DNA of 64,000 nucleotides from Planctomycetota bacterium (GTDB taxonomy: Bacteria; Planctomycetota; UBA1135), in the NCBI GenBank assembly GCA_024229395.1, contig JAAESM010000074.1, forward strand, positions 186,001 to 250,000. The letters run 5' to 3'. Below, in pieces: positions 15,421-25,461 of this stretch. The translations under genes and the position numbers were made by a program. Position 1 is the first letter of the stretch; every line of letters starts with the position of its first letter. The notes under the pieces were generated by a model. It saw only the letters and a program-made list of their open reading frames with translations, did no database searches and had not been told where the DNA came from.

Positions 15421-16632
15421 TCAATCACGGAAGTCACAATCACCTTGCGTATAGAACCAATGCAATCCCCCATCCAATAAGGTGCATTGATCGCGATAAA
15501 TCTGCTCATCAAGATTGTCCGGTTGAGTGCCTGGTGACGGAGTGTAAATAACCTTGTCCACGCGTTCATATGGACTCTTGCGACCGGTGTGAAAGGATTC
15601 GAATGCTTGTTGTTCCAGACTCTCTTCTTGCACCGCAAAACGTAAAAAAGCACAACCATTGGCAGCGGCTTTTCGTCGAGCCGCGTCGAGAAGACATTCC
15701 AGGACTTCTTGGTCCCTGCCATGCCAGGAATCCAACACCGTAGCGATTGGAATTCCACTATCGACCCACTCGCGCCAAACAACATAGCCCTGCAATTTGC
15801 CATCCTTTCGCGCTTCCAATATCCGATGCTTGCCCTCGGGGTTATCGATATATCGCCAAGTCAAGGTCGCGGCATCGCGGCAGAAACAGAAGGTGTAGGA
15901 ATCGCGATAGCGCTCCCACAACTCATCGTATTCTTCCGTGAAGCGGTTGACTTCTCGGCTCTCTAGGCCTGAGTCGTGGTTCCGCCAGCGGGAACGCAGG
16001 AACAAGTCCGCCAATGGCGTCAAGAAAGGACTGAATGGACCCAATCGTTTCTTAATCATTGGTTTCAAGCTCAGGCGAATCTCCCAAGTAATCAGCTGCA
16101 GGATTACCTGGTAACCGAACCAACGCTCTCCGATCTTGATGGCCTCATCGGATGATTGACCACCATAACCCCAGGTGATGTGATCGTGATCCATGCTTCG
16201 AATCGAGAAACCAAACATGACGTCGCGCCAAACGCGACCACCGCCGCGCATATCGGGGTCCGTCGCGCTTTCGCACAGCAGAGCACCGTAGATCTCATGG
16301 CCATTCACCCACCCGCGCCGACGCTGCGCGATCCCAGTCGAGATACATTCTCCAGTCGTTCGGTCGATCGCCAACATGCCACTAGGTGGACCAGCCGGGT
16401 TGTCCCAGTACTTCCACATGTAGTGCTCCAGGCTCCGGTCCTGCTGAAACACCTTGTTGTACAGATCGTTGATGACTTTGGCATCGTTGCGGGTCGCAGG
16501 CAGATACTCCACCTTATCGGTCGACTTCGGAAACCGTGGCTTGGGATAGCACGGCCGAAGCCTAGTCAGAAAAGGGTTCTCGATAATCTCTTCTGAGGAA
16601 GGGTCAGATAAAGGCGACGACATTCGATTCAC
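15421..16632 (-). CDS. GNAT-superfamily acyltransferase
   Basis: 403 residues. The N-terminal part has a GNAT-like core (VEYLPATRNDAKVINDLYNK, then GYGGQSSDEAIKIGERWFGY). The C-terminal half looks like a second GNAT-type unit (ILEARKDGKLQGYVVWREWV and LLDAARRKAAANGCAFLRFA). Such double-GNAT proteins occur in polysaccharide and lipid clusters. It lies 63 bases before the ACP gene on the same strand, between iadA and the acyl cassette, so it could use the acyl-ACP as donor. The acceptor is unknown. The start may be Met1 or Met4. Confidence 0.65.
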   Translation of the reverse strand: MNRMSSPLSDPSSEEIIENPFLTRLRPCYPKPRFPKSTDKVEYLPATRNDAKVINDLYNKVFQQDRSLEHYMWKYWDNPAGPPSGMLAIDRTTGECISTGIAQRRRGWVNGHEIYGALLCESATDPDMRGGGRVWRDVMFGFSIRSMDHDHITWGYGGQSSDEAIKIGERWFGYQVILQLITWEIRLSLKPMIKKRLGPFSPFLTPLADLFLRSRWRNHDSGLESREVNRFTEEYDELWERYRDSYTFCFCRDAATLTWRYIDNPEGKHRILEARKDGKLQGYVVWREWVDSGIPIATVLDSWHGRDQEVLECLLDAARRKAAANGCAFLRFAVQEESLEQQAFESFHTGRKSPYERVDKVIYTPSPGTQPDNLDEQIYRDQCTLLDGGLHWFYTQGDCDFRD

Positions 16633-16697
16633 AACGCGGGGGGATTGGGCCTACGCGGCCATTGCCCGAGTGTAACTCAATCGAATATGTTCATCTG

Positions 16698-17876
16698 CTA
16701 TTCGAAGGGTCCGCGTGCCAGCGCTTCGCCGTCACGCACCATCCAGTGACCGTTTGCCAATACGTCGGTCACGCTTCCCTGAGTATTTAGCGCAACCAGA
16801 TCGGCATCGGCGCCGACACGAATGTGGCCCTTGCCATGGAGGCGCAAGTGATCGGCGATGTTCGAAGTGATTGCGGCCAGCGCGAACTCGAATGGCACGC
16901 CAAGTGCTGTGGCTTCGGTCAAGGTCTCTGACAGAGAAGAACTACTGCCGATTTCCATCTCGACCATGCGCCCATCTTCATCGAAGACTGGCAGGCATCC
17001 CCCGCCGTCACTGCTAATGCTCACGCGTTGTGGTGCCAAGCCTGCCTCGAAGTAACGGTGCAAGGCAACTGCTGCTGGGTAGGCATCTTCTTCCGGGCCG
17101 ACTGGAAAGGAAGTGATATCGATGTGACAACCACGACCAGCCAAGTCGAGGGCTTCCTCGAACAAAGCAGTGCGGCGATTGACATGCGTAGGTTGGAAGA
17201 CGCGCGCAGGAATCTCCGAGACTTCCAAAGCCTGGCGAATCAACTCCATGCCGCGCGGGCCATCGCCAAGGTGCAAATGCAACACACCCGCCTTCTTGGT
17301 CAGCAGTCCGGCAAGATGACAATCACTAGCTACGCGCAACAGCTCATCGAGCGTGGGTTGACTGGAACGGTGATCAGAGATCGCGATCTCGCCCGCACCG
17401 ATGATGGCTTCAATGTTCACCACATCGGACCGCACCGAGCCGGTCAAAGTTGTTGGTGGCAAGTGATAACCACCAGTCCAACACCATGCAGTTAGTCCAA
17501 GCTCACGCAAGGCGCGCACGCCGGCCAACAACTCGGCGGTGTTACGGGTGACGTCGTCGGTGCCCAAAAGGCCAATGACACTGGTCACTCCGGCCGAGGT
17601 GAAGTCACTGAGCAGAGGTGCCGGAACCTTAGTCGCTGCACCGTCTTCACCACCGCCACCAGTGACGTGCGTGTGGGCGTCGATGAAGCCTGGCACCAGT
17701 CGCTTGCCGGCCAAATCAAAATGACGCAAAGCAATGCCTTCGCTGGTCAAGCGCTTCAGGGGCAGCTCAGCGCCGGCCTTCAAGACGGCCAGGATCTTGC
17801 CGCCACTAATAACGATACAACTAGGGCCTGCCGGGGCAGGCGTATATAAATCAGCGTTGTCGAGTATGGTCAGCAT
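16698..17876 (-). CDS. iadA: Isoaspartyl (beta-aspartyl) dipeptidase
   Basis: 392 residues, amidohydrolase superfamily. Metal-binding motifs: GFIDAHTHVTGGGGEDG, LHLHLGDGPRG, FQPTHVNRR and ISSDGGGCLPVFDEDG, which correspond to the ligands of E. coli IadA. At the place of that enzyme's carboxylated lysine (before AISDHRS) this protein has Glu (GAGEIAISDHRSS). It cleaves beta-aspartyl dipeptides; in this context the natural substrate is beta-Asp-Arg released by the cyanophycinase encoded 7 kb downstream on the same strand, giving Asp and Arg. It is 65 bases upstream of the GNAT gene and 51 bases after the selenoprotein gene. Confidence 0.9.
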   Translation of the reverse strand: MLTILDNADLYTPAPAGPSCIVISGGKILAVLKAGAELPLKRLTSEGIALRHFDLAGKRLVPGFIDAHTHVTGGGGEDGAATKVPAPLLSDFTSAGVTSVIGLLGTDDVTRNTAELLAGVRALRELGLTAWCWTGGYHLPPTTLTGSVRSDVVNIEAIIGAGEIAISDHRSSQPTLDELLRVASDCHLAGLLTKKAGVLHLHLGDGPRGMELIRQALEVSEIPARVFQPTHVNRRTALFEEALDLAGRGCHIDITSFPVGPEEDAYPAAVALHRYFEAGLAPQRVSISSDGGGCLPVFDEDGRMVEMEIGSSSSLSETLTEATALGVPFEFALAAITSNIADHLRLHGKGHIRVGADADLVALNTQGSVTDVLANGHWMVRDGEALARGPFE

Positions 17877-17927
17877 CGAGCGGGATTGTACCGCCCGATG
17901 CCGACCTGAAAGAAATTTGGTCGGGGA

Positions 17928-18911
17928 TTAACCCTCGACGACTTCTTCGACGACTTCCTCTTCAACGACTTCTGCGCCGCCTTCTTGGATCTCCTTCAGA
18001 GAAGCTTCCTTCTCTTCAATCAGACCCTTAGCCCATTCTTCCTTTCCGAAGATGCGCTTCACGTGATCAAGAGCCACCTTCATGGTCTTGGCATCGCGCT
18101 CAGTCTCGGCGTATTCCATGAGGAAGCCCCAGAAAGGACCCTCCATGTCGCCTTCAGGGAAGATGCCCTCTTCGTAGATCGCCTTGAACTTCTTGCCGAG
18201 CTTAGCTTGACCCTCGGGGCCACGCTCCATGTTGTTCATGGCCTCTTCGACTTTCTTGCCGACGACGGCCTTAGCGATGGTTGCCTTCTGCTCTTTGGTG
18301 AGCTTCTTGAAGGACTTGGCTTTCTCTTCGATCTCGGCGACCGTCTTGAACTGACCCATGGCGAGTTGTGCCATGAACAGGTCATCTTTCAAGTTCTTCT
18401 CGCCAGCGGCAATGCGCTTCTCAAGATCCTTGATCGCCGTCAGGGCGCCAAGAGTCTTATCGAACGAAGCAACATCACGACCACCTGGCTCGCCAAGGAT
18501 TTCACCTTCAGCGTCAAGGAACATCAGGGTCGGGAAACCGCGGCCACCTTTTTCGCTCAGCAGCTTTTCATTTGCGCGGCCTTCGATGCGAGTGGTGACG
18601 TGTAGGAATGGAACAACCTTCTCGGAGAAGGTAGAGAATTCAGGAGTGGTAAGCAGACCGCCTTCCAATGCATTGCATGGCGGTCATGGCGAGTAGGAGC
18701 GGGTGAAGTAAACGAAGATTACTTTTCCTTGCTCCTTAGCCACTTTGCGGGCTTCATCGTAGTCGGTGACCCAGGCCGCGTTGGAGACAAACTCCTTGGC
18801 CATCTTGTCATCGAGATTCTTTTGCATCTGCTCCTGGTCCTGGGCCGCAGCAGGTGCCGCGAGCGCCAGACCGATCACTGCCGGTGCAAGTAGTTGCTTG
18901 AGTGAAATCAT
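17928..18911 (-). CDS. Selenocysteine-containing thioredoxin-fold exported protein (UPPC)
   Basis: Read as one 327-residue protein with selenocysteine at codon 76 (TGA at 18684-18686). Upstream: a signal peptide (LLAPAVIGLALAAPAAAQ), then GKVIFVYFTRSYSP. Directly after the TGA, in the same frame, comes PPC and then NALEGGLL, so the thioredoxin CxxC site reads U-P-P-C. The downstream part has the cis-proline loop GRGFPTLMFLDAEGEI and ends in a charged helical domain with an acidic tail of Glu-Val repeats. A 7-bp hairpin starting in the TGA is a candidate SECIS. Without recoding the gene would be two fragments. Likely a periplasmic disulfide/peroxide redox enzyme. It lies 9 bases after the GH95 gene. 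Confidence 0.85.
18656..18686 (-). promoter_or_regulatory. Candidate bacterial SECIS hairpin at the TGA codon
   Basis: GACCGCC (beginning with the GA of the TGA) pairs perfectly with GGCGGTC after a 16-base spacer that itself contains the palindrome CAATGCATTG. The apex is about 15 bases after the TGA, close to the range reported for bacterial SECIS loops. Structure is by eye only. Confidence 0.55.
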
Positions 18912-18920
18912 GGAGAGGGA

Positions 18921-21821
18921 TTATAGGTCAAGTCGGGATTCTTTCCCGGCTTTACCTTCCAGCGTCCAGGTCAACTTCTGCCAACGAACCACAAACGGCC
19001 CATCGCGATCCGGAACCACGCGGGCTGCTGTCAAGCGGCCACCTTCCCACTCTAGGTCAACCGTATATCCGCCACGGCCGCGTAACCCCTTGAAACTGCC
19101 TGTAGACCAGGCCTTGGGCAATGCCGGAAGCAAATCTAATTCACCACCACGCGTGCGATAATGGCTCTGTAGGAGCATTTCCGCGATTCCGGCGGTGCCA
19201 CCGAAATTGCCATCAATCTGGAACGGCGGGTGCAGATCAAATAGGTTGTAGCTGGTGCCGTTCTTGAGCAGGTTGCGAATCATCAGGTAGGCGTGATCGC
19301 CATCCCCCATGCGCGCCCAGAAATTGATCTTCCAACCCATCGACCAACCGGTCGCGCCATCGCCACGCTGCTTCAGGGTGACGCCCGCCGCAGCCGCCAA
19401 TTCCGGCGTGTGTTGCGGCGAGATCTGATGCCCTGGGTAAAGACCGAACAAGTGATTCAGATGGCGATGCTTATCGTTCGGGTCATCGATGTCTTCCAAC
19501 CACTCTTGCAGTTGACCGTGTTTGCCAATCCTAAACGGCGCAAGATTCGCCAGGGTGTTCTTCCAACCGTCAATGCGAGGTCCTTCTTCACCGAGCACGC
19601 GCGCGGCTTCTACGGCGCCGGTCAACAACTCACGCGCCATCGAGATGTCGGCGGTGGTTCCCGTTGAGATCGGCCCATGTTCTGGTGACCAACTTGGCGT
19701 GCTGCTGAAGGTTCCGTCAGGTAGTTGGTAGAGGTAGTCGACCAAGAAGTCGGCGGAGCCTGAAAGGTTTGGCCAAGTGTGTTCACGCAAGTAATCGATA
19801 TCGCCATCAAAAGTGAACTTCTCGAAGCCATGGGTACTGAGCCAACTTCCACCAAGCGGGAAGTAAGACCAATAACGAGGACGGTTCTTGCCCGGGTGCG
19901 GGTTGGTGTATCCCCAAATGTTGCCGGATAAGTGGGCGGTCCAGCCGTCCGATGCGTTGTAGGCCTGCGCGGTCACTGCCCCTGGCTCGATCAAGGCATT
20001 CGTGTAATCAACCAACGGCTGTTCGCACTCGCTGAGGTTGCACGGCCCCGACGGCCAGTAGTTCATCTGCACATTGATGTTCAAGTGATAGTCACTATTC
20101 CATGGCGGAATGACCTCGTTGGTCCACAGCCCTTGCAAGTTGGCGGGCAGTCCACCTGGGCGACTGCAGCTGATCAACATGTAACGACCGAACTGGAAGT
20201 ACAGCTCCTCAAGGTCCGGATCGGAGTGCTTAAGGTCGCGCATTTTTTGCACGCGTTGGTCGGTGGGCAAGGCCAAGGTTTCTGCATCGGTGGTACCAAG
20301 GTCCAAGGCCACGCGGCCGTGCAATTCCTGGAAGTCAGCGATGTGGCGTTCACGCAGTTTGTTGAAGCCGAGTTTCATCGCGGCGTTCATCAAGTCGTTG
20401 TTGCGATCAGACGGATCGACGCCGCGCCAGCTTGGAGAGACTGCGGCGTAGTCGGTGTCAGCCACCACCAGAATGATGACCTCTTCCATCCCTACGAGTT
20501 CGATCCCCTTGAAAGTTGCAGCCACTCTGCCCTTTCCCTTAGCCAAGATGCCAATGCGAACATCAAGCTGCAGGCCATTATTGGGCAAAGTACCGCGGTA
20601 AACCTGTAATCCCCTAAAGCCGGGGCGGTTCAATTGATCCAGCTTTCCTGCGCCTCCATCAATCTCCAGCGGATGCGGACTCTCCAAACGCAAGAACAGA
20701 TCCTGGCCATCCTTCGCATCCGTCGAATAACGCATTGCAATCACGCGATCCGGATTCGATGCAAAAGTCTCGCGGCTATAAGAAGCGCCATCCAAGGCAT
20801 ACTCCACCTTGTGAATGCCGGTCGCCAAGTCCAAGCTGCGTCGGTAGTTGTCGACCCCCAAGTCTTCCTTGGGATGACTCTGCAAGTCGCCGACCTGGAT
20901 ATCCGCCAGCTGGAAATGCGGAACGTTGTCATGCACCGCCGTGAAGGTCAGGCGGTAGTAGTAATAAGCCTGCGTGTTATCGATCTTGAATTCGCGCTTC
21001 TGATGGCGCTGATCCCAAACCGGTTCATCGCGACGCTCATCCAGCAGATCCCACGACAAACCATTCTGTGATCCCTCCAGGGTCCAGTTTTTCGGGTCGC
21101 GCTCCGGTACATCGTTGGCACTGGTCAAGCTGTAATGACTCACCACTTCAGGGATGCGCAAGTCCGCCTGCCAAACGATCGCGGTCTCCTTGTGATGGAA
21201 GCACCACTTGGTCTTGGCATCGCCATCCAACACCATGGCAAAACTCTCATGCCCAGTACTGGTGGATTCATGACTCGGGGTCCAAAACTTTGGACCGTTC
21301 GCCCCACTCTTAATCTTGTGCTTGGTCTCGATCTGCAGCTCGCCGAGAGTCTGGTAGCGGCCGAAACGAATGTCATTGACATTGCGATCCTCGCTGCCGA
21401 CGCCGCGCAGATACTTGGTACTCAATTGCTGCGCACGTTTTGCATCACCGCCGAGCAAGGCCTCACGAATCTCACCGAGATGTTCATGCGCATCCGCACG
21501 ATTCAAGTCCTGTGTCCATCCGTCGGAGCCAGGGCCACCACTCCAAAGACTATGTTCATTCAGTTGGATGCGGTCCAACTCCACGCCACCGTAAAGCATG
21601 GCGCCAATGAATCCATTGCCGATCGGTAAGGCATAGCGTTCCCAACTCGGATCTGGATTGCCTTTATCACTGCGGTCCTGATTCTCGATCTCCCAAGAAC
21701 GCAACGGACTGGCAAGGCCATATGCATCGGCTGGACGGTCGTACCAAAGCTGCAGGTCTTGGGATGCAGGTTCCACTTCCGCCTGCATGAACGCAAGCGC
21801 CACTGTCAGGATGCACAACAT
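18921..21821 (-). CDS. GH95 alpha-L-fucosidase/galactosidase with inserted discoidin domain
   Basis: 966 residues with a signal peptide ([14 protein letters not shown]). GH95 signatures: [34 protein letters not shown], and [16 protein letters not shown], which carries the Asn-x-Asn water-activating pair of the inverting mechanism. Between about residues 190 and 330 a discoidin (F5/8 type C) carbohydrate-binding-like domain is inserted ([17 protein letters not shown], then [29 protein letters not shown]). Substrates are fucosylated polysaccharides or glycans such as algal fucans; exported. Only 37 bases separate it from the dehydrogenase gene upstream, and 9 bases from the selenoprotein gene downstream. 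Confidence 0.9.
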   Translation of the reverse strand: MLCILTVALAFMQAEVEPASQDLQLWYDRPADAYGLASPLRSWEIENQDRSDKGNPDPSWERYALPIGNGFIGAMLYGGVELDRIQLNEHSLWSGGPGSDGWTQDLNRADAHEHLGEIREALLGGDAKRAQQLSTKYLRGVGSEDRNVNDIRFGRYQTLGELQIETKHKIKSGANGPKFWTPSHESTSTGHESFAMVLDGDAKTKWCFHHKETAIVWQADLRIPEVVSHYSLTSANDVPERDPKNWTLEGSQNGLSWDLLDERRDEPVWDQRHQKREFKIDNTQAYYYYRLTFTAVHDNVPHFQLADIQVGDLQSHPKEDLGVDNYRRSLDLATGIHKVEYALDGASYSRETFASNPDRVIAMRYSTDAKDGQDLFLRLESPHPLEIDGGAGKLDQLNRPGFRGLQVYRGTLPNNGLQLDVRIGILAKGKGRVAATFKGIELVGMEEVIILVVADTDYAAVSPSWRGVDPSDRNNDLMNAAMKLGFNKLRERHIADFQELHGRVALDLGTTDAETLALPTDQRVQKMRDLKHSDPDLEELYFQFGRYMLISCSRPGGLPANLQGLWTNEVIPPWNSDYHLNINVQMNYWPSGPCNLSECEQPLVDYTNALIEPGAVTAQAYNASDGWTAHLSGNIWGYTNPHPGKNRPRYWSYFPLGGSWLSTHGFEKFTFDGDIDYLREHTWPNLSGSADFLVDYLYQLPDGTFSSTPSWSPEHGPISTGTTADISMARELLTGAVEAARVLGEEGPRIDGWKNTLANLAPFRIGKHGQLQEWLEDIDDPNDKHRHLNHLFGLYPGHQISPQHTPELAAAAGVTLKQRGDGATGWSMGWKINFWARMGDGDHAYLMIRNLLKNGTSYNLFDLHPPFQIDGNFGGTAGIAEMLLQSHYRTRGGELDLLPALPKAWSTGSFKGLRGRGGYTVDLEWEGGRLTAARVVPDRDGPFVVRWQKLTWTLEGKAGKESRLDL

Positions 21822-21858
21822 CCTGAGAGTTTACATTCGCAAAGTTGTGCGTGGCTGC

Positions 21859-24800
21859 TTAGACGTCACCGAAAGCGCTCCGCAACAAGCGCGCCTGCTC
21901 GGCATGGTGGCGCTTGTACGAGCCGGTCGCGGGGCTCGCGGCTGCAGGACGGCCGGAGTAGCTTGGGCATAGTTGCACCGAACCGAAACGCTGCAAGGCG
22001 TAACTCCACCCACCCATGTTGCGCGGCTCCTCTTGGCACCAAGCGAAGTGCGCTTCAGGGAAACGCTCGCGGATCGCGTTCATCGCGGCGCGCGGGAATG
22101 GATACAGCTGTTCCAGACGAACGAGCGCAACATCATCGCGCTGGTGCGCCTTCTGGTAATCAGCTAGGTCGTGATAGACCTTGCCGCTACACAGAATCAC
22201 GCGGGTGATGGCGCTGTCATCCGCCACATCATCGACCATGACTTCCTGGAAACGCTCTTCACCAAGTGCCGTGACCGGGCTTGCCGCACGCGGATCGCGC
22301 AACAGAGACTTTGGCGTGAACACGACCATAGGCACGGGCTTCTCAGCCAAGCCTTGGCGACGCAATAGGTGGAAGTACTGACTGGCGGTCGAGCAGTTCG
22401 CCACGGTGAAGTTTCCTTCAGCGCAAAGCTGCAGGAATCGTTCCGGGCGGGCGTTGGAATGCTCGGGGCCTTGGCCGTCGTAACCATGTGGCAACAACAT
22501 CGTCAGGCCGACACGCTGCCCCCACTTCTCTTCGCCGGAAGCGAGGAACTGGTCGATCGGAATCTGCGCGCCGTTGGCGAAGTCGCCGAACTGCGCTTCC
22601 CAGATGCCCATTACCTCAGGAGAGGCCAGACCATAGCCGTACTCGAAACCAAGCACGGCCTCTTCACTCAACAAGGAATCGCGCACCTCGAAACGTGCGT
22701 CTTCATTGAGCGTGTCGAGCGGCACATAATCCTGACCGCTCTGTTGATCGCGAATCACCGCATGGCGATGACTGAAGGTGCCGCGGCCGGAATCCTGTCC
22801 GACCAAGCGCACGCCGACTCCATTGGTCACCAAGGAAGCCATCGCGGCGGTCTCGGCACAACCCCAATCCAAGTCACGATCGCCAGCGATCATCTCTTCG
22901 CGACGCTTCAACTGACGTAACAAGTTCGGGTGCACCACATGGCCTTCCGGCATGGCGTTGGTACGCGAAATCAGGTCGACCAGCACGTCGGCTTGGACAC
23001 CGGTGTTTGGCGATTCGCCATCACACCAATCCAACTCACACCAATCCTCATTAGCCACTTCAGGTTCCCCTGCCGCTGGCGACGTTTTCGCTTCTTCACG
23101 TGATGCTTCCATCGCTTCACGCAACTCGGCGTCGAACTTCTCTGCGACGGCAACGCATTCATCGCGCGTCATCATGCCTCGGCGAACCAACAATTCGGTG
23201 TAATGCTCACGTACCGTCGAGTGCTTGGCGATCTTGCGGTACAGCAACGGCTGCGTGTACATCGGCTCATCGCCTTCGTTGTGACCACGACGTCGGTAGC
23301 AGACCATGTCGATGACAACATCGGAATGGAAGGTGCTGCGGAAGTCGGTCGCCACATGCATCGAACGCATGACCGCTTCTGGGTAATCGCCGTTTGCGTG
23401 CAGAATCGGCGCATCGACCATCTTGGCGAGGTCGGTGCAGTAGTAAGTGGAGAACAAGTCACGTGGACCGGCGGTGAAACCGATCTGGTTGTTGACCACC
23501 AAGTGGATGGTGCCGCCGACTGCGAAGCCAGGCAGTTCACACATCTGCAAGGTCTCCGTGACCACGCCTTGGCCGGTGAAGGCGGCGTCGCCATGAATCA
23601 AGATCGCCAAGGTTTGACTGCGATCGAGATCCTGATCCAGGTCCTGGTAAGCGCGCACCTGGCCACAGACGACCGGGTTGACCGCTTCCAAGTGACTTGG
23701 GTTGGCGGACAGGATGACCTCGATCTGCTGGCCATCGGGCGTGGTGTAGAAACCGCGCTGCCCCAAGTGGTACTTCACGTCGCCGGAACCTTCCGACTGG
23801 CCCGGCAGCAACACACCTTCGAACTCGTTGAAGACCTTCTGATAGGACTTGTTCAGAATGTTGGCAAGCACGTTCAAGCGACCGCGGTGGGCCATTCCAA
23901 TGACCACGCGTTTGACGCCAGTCTCCGACGAACGGTCGAGGATCTCGCACAAGGCCGGGATCAAGGTATCGGCGCCTTCCAACGAGAAGCGCTTGTTGCC
24001 CGGGTAACGCGTGTGCAGGAAACGCTCGAAGTTTTCCGCGCGGGTCAGGCGCTCCAGGATGCGCAAACGATGCTCACTGTCGAAGACATCTTCATTGCGA
24101 CGCATCTCGACACGATCACGAACCCAAGTCTTGCGTTCGCGATTCACGATGTGCATATGTTCGATGGTCCAGCGTCGACAGTATGTCTCGCGTAGGACAT
24201 CGAGGATCTCGCGCAAGGTCATCGATTCCTTGTCGCACATGCCGTCGGTCAAGAACTGGCGATCCAAGTCCCAGATGGTGAATCCGTAGAAACCCGGATC
24301 CAAGGAAGGAAGCATGTCCGGCTTGTACTCCAGCGGATCCAAGTCAGCGAGCTGACAACCGCGGGAGCGATATGCGTTGATCATCTTCCAAACGCGGGCC
24401 TGATCGGCAAGGTCATCGCGACGGAAATCGTGAGCATCGGCATCGGTGTGCGCCGGAGTCCACGGCACGCGCAAGACCGAGAAGATGTCGTTCCAGAAAC
24501 CGTCGGCGCCATCGAGTAATTCCTCGACGCGCTTCAGCAACAGGCCAGACTCAGCGCCTTGCACGGTGCGGTGGTCATAGGTGCTGGTGATGGTCATCAC
24601 TGGACCAATCGCCAACTCGGCGCGCATCGCTGGATCCATGCGGCGAGTCTGCACGGGCACGCCAATCGCGCCGGTAGCCAGAATCAGGCCTTGGCCCTGC
24701 ATCAAACGCGGGATGCTCGACTCAGTGCCGAAGCCACCCGGGTTGGTCAGACTGAAAGTGGTGCCGGCAAAATCCGCCGCACCCAACTTGCCGCCGCGAC

Positions 24801-25461
24801 CGCGCGCGACCACATCTTGATAGGCGTCGTAGAACTGCTTGAAGTTCATCGAGCCGGCATCCTTGATGTTTGGCACCACCAAGCTGCGCGATTCCGCGTT
24901 GCCGACGTCGATCGCCATGCCAAGATTGACCTGCTTCGGCGTCATGCGGAAAGACTTTCCACCCTTGGACAGGAAGTAAGACTGAACATTGGGCATTTCG
25001 GACACCGCGCGCACCATCGCATAAGCAATGAAGTGGGTGTACGACGCCTTGCCCAGCGCCCGATCGCGCATGTGCGCGTTGATCAAACGGCGGTTTTCAT
25101 CCAAGACCTTGACCGGAATGGTGCGCACCGTGGTTGCCGTCGGCACCTCGAGGCTCGCATTCATGTTCTTGGCGATCGCCGCTGCAATTCCCCGTAGTGG
25201 TTCGACCTCAACCTGGTCCGTGCTTTGCGGAAGCTCGGAAGTGTCTTTTCCAGAAGGCTTTGCGGGCTCCGCGCCGGATTTCGCCGGAGCCAATGTGGCG
25301 GTCACATTGACCTTGGTGCCAGCCTCAGCGGCCACGCTGCTGAACCAAAGGGCCCATTCCTCATCCACTGCGGACGGATCCTTCCGCCACGTCTCGAACA
25401 AGTCTTCAACGTAACCGGCATTTACGCCGAACTGCTCCTCGAAATCGATTTTCATGGTCAT
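21859..25461 (-). CDS. kgd: Fused E2-E1 2-oxoglutarate dehydrogenase (Kgd/OdhA type)
   Basis: 1200 residues. Order: short N-terminal E1 segment (1-45, FEEQFGVNAGYVEDLFETW), Ala/Pro linker (46-85), succinyltransferase (E2) catalytic domain without lipoyl domain (about 90-330, ending TYDHRTVQGAESGLLLKR), then the thiamin-diphosphate E1 part (MAHRGRLNVLANIL, ILIHGDAAFTGQGVVTETLQ, LLPHGYDGQGPEHSNARPER). This architecture is known from actinobacterial Kgd/OdhA, where it decarboxylates 2-oxoglutarate and passes succinyl to CoA in the TCA cycle together with a lipoylated E2p and Lpd. Those partners are not in the window. The start may be Met1 or Met3. Confidence 0.93.
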   Translation of the reverse strand: MTMKIDFEEQFGVNAGYVEDLFETWRKDPSAVDEEWALWFSSVAAEAGTKVNVTATLAPAKSGAEPAKPSGKDTSELPQSTDQVEVEPLRGIAAAIAKNMNASLEVPTATTVRTIPVKVLDENRRLINAHMRDRALGKASYTHFIAYAMVRAVSEMPNVQSYFLSKGGKSFRMTPKQVNLGMAIDVGNAESRSLVVPNIKDAGSMNFKQFYDAYQDVVARGRGGKLGAADFAGTTFSLTNPGGFGTESSIPRLMQGQGLILATGAIGVPVQTRRMDPAMRAELAIGPVMTITSTYDHRTVQGAESGLLLKRVEELLDGADGFWNDIFSVLRVPWTPAHTDADAHDFRRDDLADQARVWKMINAYRSRGCQLADLDPLEYKPDMLPSLDPGFYGFTIWDLDRQFLTDGMCDKESMTLREILDVLRETYCRRWTIEHMHIVNRERKTWVRDRVEMRRNEDVFDSEHRLRILERLTRAENFERFLHTRYPGNKRFSLEGADTLIPALCEILDRSSETGVKRVVIGMAHRGRLNVLANILNKSYQKVFNEFEGVLLPGQSEGSGDVKYHLGQRGFYTTPDGQQIEVILSANPSHLEAVNPVVCGQVRAYQDLDQDLDRSQTLAILIHGDAAFTGQGVVTETLQMCELPGFAVGGTIHLVVNNQIGFTAGPRDLFSTYYCTDLAKMVDAPILHANGDYPEAVMRSMHVATDFRSTFHSDVVIDMVCYRRRGHNEGDEPMYTQPLLYRKIAKHSTVREHYTELLVRRGMMTRDECVAVAEKFDAELREAMEASREEAKTSPAAGEPEVANEDWCELDWCDGESPNTGVQADVLVDLISRTNAMPEGHVVHPNLLRQLKRREEMIAGDRDLDWGCAETAAMASLVTNGVGVRLVGQDSGRGTFSHRHAVIRDQQSGQDYVPLDTLNEDARFEVRDSLLSEEAVLGFEYGYGLASPEVMGIWEAQFGDFANGAQIPIDQFLASGEEKWGQRVGLTMLLPHGYDGQGPEHSNARPERFLQLCAEGNFTVANCSTASQYFHLLRRQGLAEKPVPMVVFTPKSLLRDPRAASPVTALGEERFQEVMVDDVADDSAITRVILCSGKVYHDLADYQKAHQRDDVALVRLEQLYPFPRAAMNAIRERFPEAHFAWCQEEPRNMGGWSYALQRFGSVQLCPSYSGRPAAASPATGSYKRHHAEQARLLRSAFGDV

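Noticed and set aside
18684-18686. Reading the two thioredoxin halves as a nonsense-mutated pseudogene
   Set aside because: Frame, domain and Cys after the TGA are intact, no other damage is seen, and an independent gene at 41577 has TGA at the same active-site position.
22869-24195. Plus-strand frames opposite the oxoglutarate dehydrogenase gene
   Set aside because: Antisense to strongly conserved E1 motifs; no motif of their own.
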